DNA of 64,000 nucleotides from Tupaia tana (lineage: Eukaryota; Chordata; Mammalia; Scandentia; Tupaiidae), in contig JAKSZU010000009.1 in assembly GCA_026018925.1 (NCBI GenBank), positions 72,202,041 to 72,266,040 on the forward strand, read 5' to 3'. Below, piece by piece: positions 34,633 to 47,162 of this stretch. The number at the start of each line of letters is the position of its first letter. The first letter of the stretch is position 1. A model generated the notes under the pieces. The model did not search any database. It was given only the letters and a program-made list of their open reading frames with translations, and had not been told where the DNA came from. Position numbers and translations under genes: made by a program.

Positions 34633-34726
34633 ATATACGTTATATATATGTTATATATATATAGATATATGTTTATATATATATGTTTATATATCTATCT
34701 ATATATATATAGAGAGAGAGAGAGAG
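34587..34726. repeat. (TA)n then (AG)n
   Basis: TA run of about 20 units, imperfect TATATGTTATATA text, then seven AG units. Much of it is self-complementary. Confidence 0.95.
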
Positions 34727-35240
34727 ATGAAGTACAATGTGAAGTTTTGTTTACATTGTAGAATGAATAAATCAAGCTAATTAACAAATCCATCATTCAC
34801 ATACTTAGGGGGGTTTTGTATTAAAATTTTATCTTCTACAATCACCATATGAGCCAGTAATCCCACTTCTGAGTATATACAAGGTGTACACAAAAAATCA
34901 ATTAAAAATGTGTATTATGAGATTATGCATGGGTTTCAAAAGATGTTTTGCACCAGAATAAACTTGTACTTTAATTCCATTTTTCCACAGACTTTCTGAA
35001 GTCCCTGTGTATCCAAAGGAATTGAAATAGTATGCTGAAGAGATATTTGCATAAAGAAAATGTGGTGTATACATACACTAAAATTCTATTCAGCCTTTTA
35101 AAAGAAAGCTATTTTGTCATTTGCAACAACATGGATAAATCTGAAGAGCATTATGCTAAGTGAAATAAGCCAGGCACAGAAAAGCAAATAAAGCATGACT
35201 TCACTTGTAAGTGGACCTAGTTTCACAGTGGCTTAGGAGA
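34727..35240 (+). mobile_element. Old L1 3' end, split by a MITE
   Basis: ATTGTAGAATGAATAAATCAAGC, ACCATATGAGCCAGTAATCCCAC, then after 35015 TATTTGCATAAAGAAAATGTGG and ATTATGCTAAGTGAAATAAGCCAG. Confidence 0.8.
34878..35015. mobile_element. Mariner-type MITE
   Basis: Interior TTGCACCAGAATAAACTTGTAC and right end CTTTCTGAAGTCCCTGTGTA match the element at 31603-31738. Confidence 0.6.
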
Positions 35241-35244
35241 GGAT

Positions 35245-35425
35245 GTAAGGGAATGATAAGTTCAGTTTTGGATGTGCTGAGTTAAAGATATTTGTGAGGC
35301 ATTCAGTTGCATACTACAGTCTAAATGGGAGGTCTGAACTGTAGATAAAGAATTTGAAATCTTAAGCATAGATGATCATTAAAAAATCTTAATAATTGAT
35401 GAGGTTACTCAGGAACCATTGAGCA
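35245..35425 (+). repeat. Ancient mammalian repeat (family X, other part)
   Basis: AAGTTCAGTTTTGGATGTGCTGAG, GGGAGGTCTGAACTGTAGATAAAG resemble the distal part of the same old family. Confidence 0.35.
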
Positions 35426-35608
35426 ACCTTACTCAGTTATCACTTATGGGCATTTGGAATTTTCAAAGGAAAAATATGATGAAATGATTTTGTTTACATT
35501 TTTCACAAATTAGGAATCTAATATTTTATAGAAATTACATTACATTCTTAATAATAATTATATACACAAAGTACAAAAATGTGAAGCATTGATAGGAAGT
35601 TAGAGGAA

Positions 35609-35877
35609 GAAACCAGCAGATGGCATAATGGTTACATCACTGAACTCCCACATAATCAACCGCGGTTCAAGTCCTGGACCCAGCAGCTTAAAATTCATGC
35701 TGGGCATGTATGTGTGTGTGTGTGTGCCCAAAATCCCAAGAGGAGAGTGGAGAAGAAGGGATCATAGAATGGCTATCCTCCTTGGGGGGGAGGGGTGATT
35801 TCTCACTTTCTGTCTCTCTCTCACTATGTCTCTGGTGGGTGCATGCACCCTATAGAAAAAAAATCTCTCTAAAAAAA
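35609..35877 (+). mobile_element. SINE-A/B intermediate
   Basis: GAAGTTAGAGGAA (35596-35608) and AAATTAGAGGAA (35879-35890) form the TSD. Contains a (GT)n expansion in the body. Confidence 0.88.
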
Positions 35878-36065
35878 GAAATTAGAGGAAATGAGTTATA
35901 CACAACCCTTTTTCCTATGGACAGAGCACTAGCTACAGGGGGAAAAAAGTAGTGGTTAGGAATCTGGTGCAAATATGTATTATTAATAATTATGTGTTTA
36001 GACAAATGGATCTATAACCAAGATAATTTGCATAAGCAATCAAAAAAAAAAAAGGAAAAATGGAC

Positions 36066-36336
36066 AGGGACCAGCAGTTAGTGTAATGGCTATGTCGCTG
36101 AACTCCCATGTAGCCGACAGCGGTTCTAGTCCTGGACCCAGTGGCTTAAACTCACGTCGGACGCATGTGCGTGCATGCCCAAGATCCCGAGAGGAGAATG
36201 GAGGAGAAGGGATTACGGTGTGGCCATCCCCCCTGGAGGGTTATTTCTCACTTTCTGTCTCTCTGTCTCTCTCTGTCTTTCTGGTGAGCACATGCACACT
36301 ATAGCAAAAAAACCTCTCCAAAAACAAAAACAAAAA
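36066..36336 (+). mobile_element. SINE-A (young)
   Basis: GGAAAAATGGACA before and GGAAAAATGGGAC after. (AAAC)n tail. Confidence 0.9.
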
Positions 36337-36368
36337 AAAGGAAAAATGGGACTGGAAACTACCATGAC

Positions 36369-36564
36369 AAATAGACAGAGAGACAGAAAGCAAGAAATCA
36401 CCCCCCAGGGGAGACAGCTACCACACGATCCCTTCTCCTCTCGGGATCTTGGGCATGCACTCACACGCACCCAACGTGAATTTAAGCCACTGGGTCTGGG
36501 ACTCGAACCGCGGTCGACTACATGGAAGTCCAGCGACATAGCCATTACACCAACTGCTGGCCCC
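36369..36564 (-). mobile_element. SINE-A, 3'-truncated
   Basis: Reverse copy that starts inside the AG-rich region (AGACAGAGAGACAG) and lacks the A-tail. Forms an inverted pair with the SINE 33 bases to its left. Confidence 0.85.
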
Positions 36565-37065
36565 GTACTTTAATTTTTAATACAGTCTTAGGTTCACAAG
36601 CTGAAAATGCAGAATTCCTTACACACATAGCCCCTGTCGCTCTTAACACCCTACACCAGAGTGAGACATTTGTTGCAATTGATGAACTTACATACTCATT
36701 GCTCAAAGTCTATAGTTGACATTAAGGTTTATTCACTCTTGATGTTGCACATTCAGTGGATTTTGACAAATATATAATGATAGTAACCACAATTAAAATA
36801 TCATACAGAATAGTCCTACTGCCCTAAAAATACTCTATGCTCTGCCTGTTATCCCTCTCTACTTCCTAACTCCTGGCAATGACTAGCCTTTTCACATTGG
36901 CTTCTTTCACTTAGTAATATGGATTTAAGTTTCCTACATAATGCCTTGATAGCTCATTTCTTTTTATTACTGAAAAACGTTCCACTGTCTGGATGTACCA
37001 CAATTTATTTAGCCATTCATCTAAGGACATTTTGGTGGCTTCCAAGTTGTTTTTTTGTTGTTGTT
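36565..37065 (-). mobile_element. Old L1 3'UTR/3' end
   Basis: Antisense phrases TTAGGTTCACAAGCTGAAAATG, CACCAGAGTGAGACATTTGTTGCAATTGATGAA, GAATAGTCCTACTGCCCTAAAAATAC and CTCTGGCAATGACTAGC-like text, as in L1MB/MC-type 3'UTRs. Confidence 0.75.
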
Positions 37066-37112
37066 GTTGTTTTGTTTTGTTTTTGTTTTTGTTTTTCAAT
37101 TTTAGTAAATTT

Positions 37113-37218
37113 GGGTCAGCAGATGGCATTGTGGTTAAGGCGGTTAAGGTGCAGTACTCCAACATGGCTGATCATGGTTCAAGTCCCAGACCTGTTGATT
37201 TGAAAATCACACTGGAAA

Positions 37219-37261
<43 letters not shown>

Positions 37262-37396
37262 GAAATCTCAGAAGGAGAATGGAGGAAAAAGGATTGTGGC
37301 ATGACCATCACCACTTGGGAGTGCTTTCTCACTTTCCCTCTCACTGTCTCTCTCTGCCTCTCTCAGGCGAGTGCGCACACCCTCTGGCAAAAACCT
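37113..37396 (+). mobile_element. SINE-B with (GT)n expansion
   Basis: TGGGTCAGCAGATGGCATTGTGG head with an extra GTTAAGGCG unit, then a (GT)n run at about 37220-37258 in the body and CGCACACCCTCTGGCAAAAACC end. Confidence 0.85.
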
Positions 37397-37439
37397 TAAA
37401 AATCTTTAATAAATTAATTTTAGTAAATTAATTTAATTT

Positions 37440-37960
37440 AATATAAAATCTATGATTACAGAATTCCTACCATGTACTTGCTGCTTTCTATAATTATCCC
37501 ATTTGATCTTTACTACAATTCTACAATATCATTTTTTTTAAGTTGCTAAAGGGCATGTGTACTAGCCAGAGAGAGAAAGACCGAGAGAAGGAGAGGAAGA
37601 AAAAACATCACAATGGGGGATGGTCATACCACAAGCCCTTCTCTTTCATTTCTCCATCCTGTCAGAATTTTGCGCTCACATGCTCAAGCACCCACCATGG
37701 TTTTCAAGCTGTCAGGGCCGGCATTGGACCATGGTTTACCACATGGGATCTGACTCCCTTAACCACCATGTTACACGGGCAGCCCTAAAAATGGCATTAT
37801 TATTATGCTTGTTTTACATATGATAAAGCTGAAGACCAGAGAGTTTACGTAAGTTATCTGCCATCACAGTTAATAAGTAAGTGCTACACAATTCATATCT
37901 AGGACTGTCACAATTCAACTTCTATGCATTTTTTTATAACACCATTGATTGGTTTCATCT
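37440..37960 (-). repeat. MIR, antisense, split by a SINE
   Basis: CCTACCATGTACTTGCTGC, TTATCCCATTTGATCTTTAC left of the SINE; GTTTTACATATGATAAAGCTGAAG and AGTAAGTGCTACACAATTCATATC right of it. Confidence 0.55.
37530..37786 (-). mobile_element. SINE-B (old)
   Basis: Reverse copy ending TTACACGGGCAGCCC. The B-box region is degraded. Confidence 0.75.
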
Positions 37961-38231
37961 TTTTTTTCCAAGAGGGAGAAATTTTTGCTATAGGATGCAT
38001 GTGCATGCCAGAGAGATACAGAGAGACAGAGAGACAGACAGAAATTGAGAAATTACCCCACAGGGCAAATGGCCATGCCGCAATCCCTTCTCCTCCATTT
38101 CCTTCTTAGGATTTTGGGCATGCACACACACGTGCCCGTCATGAGGTTTAAGCTGCCAAGTCTGGGACTCAAACCATGGTCAACTATGTGGGAGTCCAGT
38201 GATGTAACCATTATGCCATCTGCTGGTCCCA
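37960..38231 (-). mobile_element. SINE-A/B intermediate
   Basis: Reverse copy, CACAGGGCAAATGGCC in the body, head end ATCTGCTGGTCCC. Confidence 0.85.
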
Positions 38232-38254
38232 ACTGGGTTCCATATTAATTTTAG

Positions 38255-38870
38255 TTTGGAATATATTCTAATATAATTTTTTCAATAGTTGTGCATATTT
38301 ATAGAGTACAGTGTGATTTTCAATATATGTACACAATGTATAGTGATAGAATCAGGGCAATGAACATATTCAATATCTCAAACACTTATTACTTTGTATT
38401 ATGAACATTTGAAGTCTTTTTTTTCTAGTGATTTTGAAATATACATTAAATTATCATTAACTCTAGTTATTATACTGTCCTTTACTACTCTAGAACTCAT
38501 TCCACTAATCTAACTGTAATTTTATATCTGTTAACCAAGATCTCCCTGTCTTCCCCTCCCTCATTTCTCCCCCAGCTTCTGGTGGCCACCATTACACTCT
38601 CTACTCCTATGTTATCAAATCTTCTAGCTTCTACAAATGAGTAAGAACATCCAAGATTTTTTTTTTTTACTGCTGACTTATTTCATTTTGTATAATTTCT
38701 TCCAGACTCATGCATGTTGCATCAAGTGACAGGATTTCATCATTCTTTATAGCTGAATAATAATCCATTGCACATAATACCACATTTTCTTATTTATATT
38801 ATTATATTTAATCACTGTACATCTTTACAGCATACAAACTGAATTTTTCCAATATGCTACACTACATATT
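38255..38870 (-). mobile_element. Old L1 3'UTR and 3' end
   Basis: Antisense phrases ATAGAGTACAGTGTGATTTTCAA, ACTCTAGTTATTATACTGTCC and TCATTCTTTATAGCTGAATAATAATCCATT are typical of L1MA 3' ends. The younger L1 at 38872 starts inside it. Confidence 0.8.
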
Positions 38871-40345
38871 AGTCCAGGAAAATATATTACTGAACACATT
38901 ATCATCAACGTTTTGCTTTCTCCCCCCTTGATGCTCTCCCTCTCACCCACTCATTGGCCACCCTCCTTCCACACCATCTTTTGCGTCCACATTTTCTCTC
39001 TGTGATTTCATACCACCCATTCTTTCAATTTCTGTCATAGAGTGCAAACATTCAGTATATATTAAGAGGGAACATACAATTCTTCTCTTTCATAGTCTGG
39101 CTTGCTTTGCTCAGCATTAAATCTTCCATATTTGTCCATTTTCTATCAAACATCAGGGTCTAATTATTTTTATGGCTGAGTAATATTCCATAATGCATAT
39201 ATGCCATGCTTTTTCAATCCATTCATCTGTTCTTGAACATTTGGGTTGACCACATGTCTTAGCAATTGTGAATAACACCTCAATAAATATGGATGCACAA
39301 ATGTTTTTCTGACTAAGTATATTCCTGTCCTTTGGGTAGATACCCAGGAGTGGAATTGCTGGATTGTATGATAGTTCTATTTTTGTGGGTTTTTGAGGAA
39401 CCTCCATATTGTTCTCCACAGTGGCTGTACTAATTTACATTCCCACCAACAGTGTAGGAGAATGGCCTTTTAACCACAGCCTTACCAACACTTATCATTA
39501 TTTTATTTTTTTAACCTTAGCCATTCTGATTGGGGTTAGGTGGTATCTAACTGTGATTTTGATTCATATCTCCCTTATGATAAGGGATATTGAGCATTTT
39601 TTTCCACATGCTTCTTGGCTGTGTGTCTTCTTTGGAGAATTGTCTGTTCAACTCATTTGCCCACCTTTTAATTGCATTTTGTGTGTGTGTGTGGGTAAGC
39701 TACTTGAGTTCCCTGTATATTTTGGTTATCAGAACCTTATCTGAAGCACAGTTTGCAAATTTATTATCCCACTCTGAGGGTTGTCTCTTCACTCTAATTA
39801 CTGGGTTTTTTTGCTGCGCACAAGCTTTTTAGCCTGATGAAATCCCACTTGTCTATTTTCAGGATTATTGCCCGTGCTTTGGGATTTTCTTTAAGAATTC
39901 TGCCTACTCCAATGACTCCAAGTGTTTCCCCTGTGATTTCCACTAGTAGTTTTATAGTTTGTTTATATGTTTGATCTATTTTGAGTTAATTTTGGTTAAT
40001 GGTGTGAGATAGGGGTCTAGTTTTATTTTTCTATAGGTGGATATCAAGATTTTGGGCACCATTTTCCTCACTGGATTTTCTGTGCTCTTTGTCAAAAACC
40101 AGTTGGCTGTATGTTTTAGGGTATATTTCTGGATTCTCTATTCTGTTCCAATGGTCTACATGCCAGTTTTTATACCAGTACCATGCTGTTTTATCACAGA
40201 TTTATAATATATTTTGGGGTCAGGGAGTGAGATGCCTCCTATTCCACTCTTTTTGCACAGTATTGCTTCAGTGATATGGGGCCTTTTATGATTTCAGACA
40301 AATTTTATGATTGTTTTCTCTAACTCTGTAAAGAATGTCTCTGGA

Positions 40346-40608
40346 GGAACCAGCCGTTAGTGTAATGGCTGTGTCGCTGGACTCCCATGTAGTCGACCAT
40401 GGCTCGCGTCCTGGACCTGGTGGCTTAAAACTCACGCTGGGCGCGCGCGCGTGTGTGTGTGTGTGCCCAAGATCCCAGGAGGAGAACAGAGAAGAAGGGA
40501 TTGCGGCGTGGCCATCCCCCCTGGGGAATGATTTCTCACTTTCTGTCTCTCTGTCTCTCTGTGTCTGTCTGGCGAGCGCATGCACCCTATAGCAAAAACC
40601 TCTCCAGA
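40346..40608 (+). mobile_element. SINE-A (young)
   Basis: TSD AAAGAATGTCTCTGGA (40330-40345) and AAAGAATATCTCTGGA (40609-40624), inside L1. Body shows a CGCGCGCGTGTGTG expansion. Confidence 0.93.
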
Positions 40609-41211
40609 AAAGAATATCTCTGGAAATAAGATCAGGAGTAGATTAAATGATTAAATTTGTAAATTAGCTTGAGTAGAACTAACATATTGGTTATATTAAT
40701 TATTCCAATCCAGGGATATGGAGTGTCCTTTAACTTTTTCGTACCATTTTCAATTTTTTTTTCAATTTTTTAGTTCTCTTTGTAGAGGTCTTTGTCTTCT
40801 TTGTGTTGGTTTATACCTAGGTATCTTATATTTTTTGTGGCTATTGTAAATTGCATTGCTTTCTTCAGTTCTACCTTAGTCTGTTCATTGTTGGTGTATA
40901 GAAATGCCATATAATTTTGTGTGTGGATTTTGTATCCTGCCATTTTACTGTATTCATTTATCAATTCCAGGTGCTTTTTTGTTTGTTTTTTGTTTTTGTT
41001 TGTTTGTGAATTCTTTTGGGTTTCTATGTATATAATCTTGTCATCTGCAAATAGAGATGATTTCACTTCTTTCCCTATTTGAATGCCTTTTATTTTATTT
41101 TCTTGTCTGGTTGCATTGTCTAGGATTTCCAGGACTATATAGAAAAGGAGTGGAGAATGTGGACAGCCTTTTCTTGTTCCAGTTCAGTATGATGTTAGCT
41201 ACAGGTATTTC

Positions 41212-41475
41212 TTTTTTTTTATTTTGGAGAGGTTTTTGCTATAGGGCATGTGTGCTCGCCAGACAGACAGAGACAGAGAGACAAAAAGCGAGAAATCACC
41301 CCCCAAGGGGGATGGCCACGCTGCAATCCCTTCTCCTCCATTCTCCTCTTGGGATCTTTGGCACACATGCACACGTGCCCGGCATGAGTTTTAAGCCACC
41401 GGGTCCAGGACGCGAACTGCAGTCAACTACGTGGGAGTCCAGCAGCATAGCCATTACGCTAACTGCTGGTCCCAA
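41212..41475 (-). mobile_element. SINE-A (young)
   Basis: TSD CTACAGGTATTTC at 41199-41211 and 41476-41488. Full reverse copy. Confidence 0.95.
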
Positions 41476-42482
41476 CTACAGGTATTTCATATGGGCTTTT
41501 ATTGTGTTGAGAAATGTCCCTTCTATGCCGATTTTGCTGAGAGTCTTAACCAGGAAGGGATGTTGTTTTTTATCAAATGCATTGGTTGATATAACATATA
41601 ATTTTTATCTATCGTTCTGTTACTATGATGTATTACATTTATTTTTTGTGTGTGTTGAACCACTCTTTCATCCCTGAAATTAAGCGTACCTGGTTGTGGT
41701 ACATAATCTTTTTTAATGTGATGTTGGATACGACTTGCAAGTGTCTTGTTGAAAATTTTTGCATCTGTATTCACCATGGATATTGGCCTGTAGTTTTCAT
41801 TTTTGTAAATGTTCTTCCCTGGTTTTGGAATGAGAATGATGGAGGCTTCATAGAATAAATTTCAGAAGGTTCTTTCCTTTTGGATCTTTAGAAATAGTTT
41901 GAGTAGAATGGGGGTTAGTTTTTATTTAAAAGGTTTGTGGAATTAAGAAGTGAAGCCATTGGGACCTGGGCTTTTATTTGGAGAGTATTTATTACTAATT
42001 CAGTCTCCTTGCTATTATTGGTCTATTCCGACTTTTTATTTCTTCCTGATTCAATCTTGGTTGATTATATGTGTTCAGAATATTGTCCCTCTCATCAAAG
42101 TTTTCTTGTTTATTGGTGTATAGTCACTCATAGTATTCTCATAATCCTTTGTCTTTTGGGTACTTCTGTTGTAATATTGCCTATTTTGTTGCTGATTTAT
42201 CTGATTCCTTTTTCTCTTCTTATTGATTTAATCTACCTAATATTGTGTTAATTTTGTTTATCTTCTCAAAGAACCAGCTTTTGGTTTCATTTATTTTCTG
42301 TATGGTTTATTCTCTATTTCATTTGTTTCTGCTGTAATCTTTATCATTTCTTTTCTCCTGGTATTTTTGTTGTTGTTGTTGTTGTTTGCCCATTCCCTGA
42401 GGTGTGTTGTTAAGTGGTCTATTTGCCAACTTTCATTTTTTTTTTTTTGGTATGAGCATTAATTACTATGAACTTCCTTCTT

Positions 42483-43193
42483 TTTATTTTTGCTTGTAAA
42501 GACACTTTACCCATCATGAAATACTTCTCAGACCAATCCAGTTGAAAATACTATACATGTCATCATCAACAGGTAATAAGCCATATCTGTTTCTCACTAA
42601 CATCCTGCCTCTCTATTGTTCTCTTGTTATCTTTCTCTATCCTCTTCTCTTCATATCCCCCCCATTCCACACTGTCCTATTCTCGTTAAGTACCTTCACT
42701 GCTTTTACGTCCTCCAGTTTTTCACTCTCTACCATAGAGTGTGGATATTTGGTATATATTGAGTGCATACATACAATATCTTTCTTTCATAGCCTGGCTT
42801 ACTTCACTCAGCAATAGATCCTCCATATCTGACCACTTTCTATCAAACGCCAGTCTTGTTATTTTTTATGGCTGAGTAGTATTCCATAGAGTATATATAC
42901 CACACTTCTCCAATCCATTCATCAGTTTGTGGACATTTAGGTTGGTTCCATGTCTTGGCAATTGTGAATAATGCTGCAATAAATATTGATGTGCAAGCAC
43001 TTTTCTGACTGAGCGTTCTCCTGTCTTTCAGGTAAATACCCAGAAGTGGGATTGCTGGATCAAATGGTAGTTCTATTTGTAGATCTTTGAGGAACCTCCA
43101 TATTGTTCTCCACAGTGGCTGAACTAGTTTACATTCCCACCAACAGTGTAGGAGGGTTCCCTTTTCACCACATCCCCGCCAATACTTATCACT
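42483..43193 (-). mobile_element. 5'-truncated L1 nested in L1
   Basis: Minus-strand L1 3' end (3'UTR plus the last part of ORF2), with perfect 16-bp TSD TATGAACTTCCTTCTT at 42467-42482 and 43194-43209. The host L1 resumes without loss. Confidence 0.92.
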
Positions 43194-43715
43194 TATGAAC
43201 TTCCTTCTTATGACTGCTTTTTCTGTGTTCCATAGGTTATGAAAACTTGTGTGCCCATTATAGTTGGTTTTAATGTATCCTTTGATTTTAATCTTAATTT
43301 CTTCAGTAGTTGTAAAGTCATTCAGGAGTAGGTTGTTTAGTTGTCATGTGTGTGTATTTTCAAGGTTATTTTTTGCAGTTAATTTCATGTTTAATTCCAT
43401 TTTGGTGGGAAAAGAAGATGCTGGGTGTAGTTTCTATACCTTTCCATTTGCAAAGCTTGTTTTGGGCCCTACCATGTGGTCAATCTAAAGTGTTTCATGT
43501 GGGGACAAAAAAATGTAAATTTTGTTTTTTTTAAGTGGAAATTTCTGTCAAGTCCATTCAATTTATGGTTTCGTTTAGGTCCAGTAGGTCTTTGTTTATT
43601 TTTTGTCTAGATGATTTGTTTAGAGGAGACAGTGATGTGTTGAAAACTCCAATGATTACTGTGTTGCAGTCTATCTCTCCCTTTAGATCAAGCCATCTTT
43701 CTTTCACATATCTGT

Positions 43716-43978
43716 TGGGGCCAGCAGGTGGTATAGTGGTTACATCATTGGACACCCACATGGTTTGACTGTGGTTGAAGTCTTGAACCTGGTGACTTTA
43801 AAATCACTCCAGGTGTGTGTATGTGCCTGTCTGAGATCCTAGGAAGAGAATAGTGAAGAAGGGATGCGGCATGGCTTTCCTTCTTGGGGAGGTGATTTCT
43901 TGCTTCCTTCTCACTATATTTGCCTCTCTCTCTCTCCAGTGAGCACATGTATCTTAAGGCAGAAACCTCTTTAAAAAA
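43716..43978 (+). mobile_element. SINE-B
   Basis: TTGGGGCCAGCAGGTGGTATAGTGG head, B box GTGGTTGAAGTCTTG, CATGTATCTTAAGGCAGAAACCTC end. Confidence 0.85.
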
Positions 43979-45649
43979 GATATTTAAATGTGTTATATCT
44001 TCTTGGTGAATTAGCCCTTATAGCACTATATAGTGCCCTCCTTTGTCTCTTCTTACACTTTTTGTCTTAATGCTTATTTTGTCTGATATCAGTGTCATGA
44101 TTGCAACCTTTTTTTGATTTCCGTTTGCATGACATATCTTTTTCAAGTCTTTTACTTTTAGTCTATGTCTTTATCTGTGAAGTGCATTTTCTGTAGGTAG
44201 TATATAGAGGGCTTCTGATTTTTTTAAATTTATTTATTGAACCAATCTGTGTCTTTTACTTGGAAAATTTAATCCATTAACATTCAATGTTATTGTCGGT
44301 ATTTGTGGACTTATCCCTACCATGCTGTTAGCCATTTTCTTGGCTTTTTTTGTTCTCTTATTACTGTTTATCTCTCTTTAGTTTTCCTGATGTAGTACTT
44401 CTTTCAGTACTTCTTAAAGAGCTGGTCTAGTGTTGTTGGTGAATTCTTTCAGTTTTGTTCATCTGAGAATGATTTTCTTTGTTCTTCCCATTTGAAAGGT
44501 ATAATAAGGGTACTCTTGCAGGTTATAATATTCTTGGTTGAAATTGTTTTCCTTTTAGCATTTTGAACATATCTTCCCATTTTTTCCTTGCTTGCATTTG
44601 AGAAGTCCGATGTTAGCCTAATGGGATAATCTTCTTAAGTAACTTGATATTTCTGACTTGCCATTTTTAGAATCTTATCTTTGTCTTTGATTTTTATCAG
44701 TTTGGCTATAATGTGCTGGGAGAAGATCTTCTTATGTTGATTCTATTTGAGGTTCTTTGTATTTTATGTGTCTGGATGTCTAAATGTTTCTCTAGGTTTG
44801 GAATGTTTTCTTGAAGTATTTTATGGAATATATTTTCTGTGCCCTTATTAGATTCTTCACTTTCAGGAAGAACAATATTCAGATATTTGGACATTTAATG
44901 GTATCTAGTACTTTCTATATGTTATCCTCCATTGTTTTTTGGGTTTTTTATTGGCTGTATTTTTATTCTTTTTGGTGATTTTGACTTGGTCAGAGGCTTT
45001 GTCTTCTAGATCAAGATTCAATCTTCTGTGTGGTCTAATCGGCTATTAATATTTTCAAGGGAGGTTTTGATTTTCTGTATTAGAATTTTCTTCTCTAAAA
45101 GTTATTTTTGATTCTTTTTTATGGTGTCTATCTCTAAGTCGTGCAAGGACTTCATTTCCTGGAATTCGTTGTCTATTTTCTCTTGAATCTCATTTAGTTT
45201 TGTCACTATGATTAGTCTGAATTCTTTTTCTTATATTTCTATGGCTTCTATTGTGCTGCCTGTGGCAAATGAGAAGCTGTTGTGTTCCCCTGAGGGAGAA
45301 GTATTCCCTTGTTTTTTCATATTTTTCGTGCCTCTGCACTGGTTTTTAGTCAACTGATGAAATACACAGTTCTTTCTACTTAAAACAGATCTTCTTCCTA
45401 GGTGTGTTTTTGGTAGAGGACTGCATCTTTCAATCAGAGTACAGTGTGTCTAGTCCGGTTCAGGTGTTTGGATTCTCTAACTACCTGTGTAGCAGGGAAA
45501 CACTGGTGGAGAATTTCCCAGCGGTTCTCCTTCAGCAGCTGGCTCCCTGTGTTTCTGCTGCACCAGTTGATGGAACTTGGAAGAACAAATATTTCCATAT
45601 ATTTTTATACATTCATCCATTGATGAACGTTTAGATTATTCCATATCTT

Positions 45650-45911
45650 TATTTTTCTTTGGAGAGGTTTTTGCTATAAGGCACATGCGCTCGCCAGACA
45701 GACAGAGAGAGACAGAGAGATAGAAAGCGAGAAATCACCCCCCAGGGGGGATGGCCATGGCGCAATCCCTTCTCCTCCATTCTTCTCCGGGGATCTTGGT
45801 CACGCACGCACACGTGCCTGGCGTGAGTTTAAGCCACCGGGTCTGGGACTCGAACTGCGGTAGACTACGTGGGAGTCCAGTGACATAGCCATTACGCTAA
45901 CTGCTAGTCCC
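45650..45911 (-). mobile_element. SINE-A (young)
   Basis: Perfect 17-bp TSD AGATTATTCCATATCTT at 45633-45649 and 45912-45928. Confidence 0.95.
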
Positions 45912-46503
45912 AGATTATTCCATATCTTGACTATCATGAATAATATTACATTAAACATGGAAGTGCAAATACCTCTTTCATGTACTGGTTTCTTTTCCCT
46001 TGAGTATATCCTCAGTGATGGGATTACTGGATCATAAAGTAGCCCTAGTTGTAATTTTTGAGGAGCTGCCATACCATCTTCTGTAATGGCTATACTAATT
46101 TACATTTCTACCAACAGTATACAAGAGCTCCCCTTTCCACATCCTTACCAGCAGTTATTATTCTTTGTTGTTGTTGTCTTATAATAGCCATTTTAACTGG
46201 GGTGAGGTGATAGTTGATTGTGGTTTAGATTCGCATTTCCCTGATGATTAGTGATGTTGACTATTTTTCATACAATTGTTGGCTATTTGTATGTGTTCTT
46301 TTGAGAATTGTTTATTCAGATCAATTTCTCATTTTAAAATTGCATTTATTATTATTATTGAGTTTTTGCTGGTAAGTTGTGTGAATTCCTTGTATATTTA
46401 TTATTCTCTTATTGAATGCATGACTTGCTAACAGTTATTTTTTTTACACATGGTATTCTTTTTTGTATTCTCTGTTGCTTCCTTTGTTGTGCACTAGTTT
46501 TTT

Positions 46504-46779
46504 ACTTATTTTTTTTAGAGGTTTTCGCTATAGGGTGTGTGCACTTGCCAGAAAGACAGACAGAGAGACAGAAAGCGAGAAATCACCCCTCGGGGGGATG
46601 GCCATGCTGCAATCCCTTCTCCTCCATTCTCCTCTCGGGATCTTGGGCACGCATACACACACACCCCTGCACGTGCACACACTCGGCATGAGTTTAAGCC
46701 ACCTGGTCCAGGACTCTAACCACGGTTAACTACATGGGAGTCCAGCATCATAGCCATTATGCCATCTGCTGGTCCCAGC
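46504..46779 (-). mobile_element. SINE-A (young)
   Basis: TSD TGTGCACTAGTTTTT (46489-46503) and TGTGCAGTAGTTTTT (46780-46794). (CA)n expansion in the body. Confidence 0.93.
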
Positions 46780-46948
46780 TGTGCAGTAGTTTTTACACTT
46801 GATTTAATTCCACTTGTCTAATTTTTGCTTTTGTTATCTCTGTTTTTGAAGTCTTATCTAAGATCTTAACCAATAGCAAATTTCTAAAGCATTTGCCATG
46901 ATTTTTTCTAGTAATTTTTTAGTTTTGTGTCTTAAAAATCAAGGTTTT

Positions 46949-47090
46949 GGGGCCAGCAGGTGGCACAATGGTTAAAACACTGGATTCCCTTCCCATGTGG
47001 CCAACCATGGTTCAAGTCCCAGACCTGGCAGCTTGCTTTCCCTCTTTCATTTTCTCTCTCTCTGGTCAAATTTTTAAAAATAAATAATAA
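46949..47090 (+). mobile_element. SINE-C (short form)
   Basis: TTGGGGCCAGCAGGTGGCACAATGG head, GGTTCAAGTCCCAG B box, CT-rich tail, no body. Confidence 0.82.
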
Positions 47091-47162
47091 CAAATTTAAA
47101 CCAATAAATTGTTATTTTTTAAAATCAAATTTTTAATACATTTTGAGTTTATTTATTTATTT

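Larger units (their letters stand above)
38872..45600 (-). mobile_element. Nearly full-length minus L1 (defective)
   Basis: From left to right: 3'UTR, the ORF2 C-terminus (PTKIELSYNPAIPLLGIYP, minus 39153-39419), RT with the FADD catalytic box (SLFADDKIIYIE, minus 40770-41066), the linker ([17 protein letters not shown], minus 41523-41777), endonuclease region, ORF1 (EESNKGTENIFHKILQENI, minus 44706-44894) and a 5'UTR near 45240-45600. Stops and frameshifts occur throughout, so no protein can be made. Three SINEs and one L1 are inserted. Its 3'UTR type is shared with the other young L1 copies here. Confidence 0.88.

Noticed and set aside
41057-41677. 206-codon plus-strand ORF
   Set aside because: It runs across antisense L1 and a whole reverse SINE-A; a chance frame.
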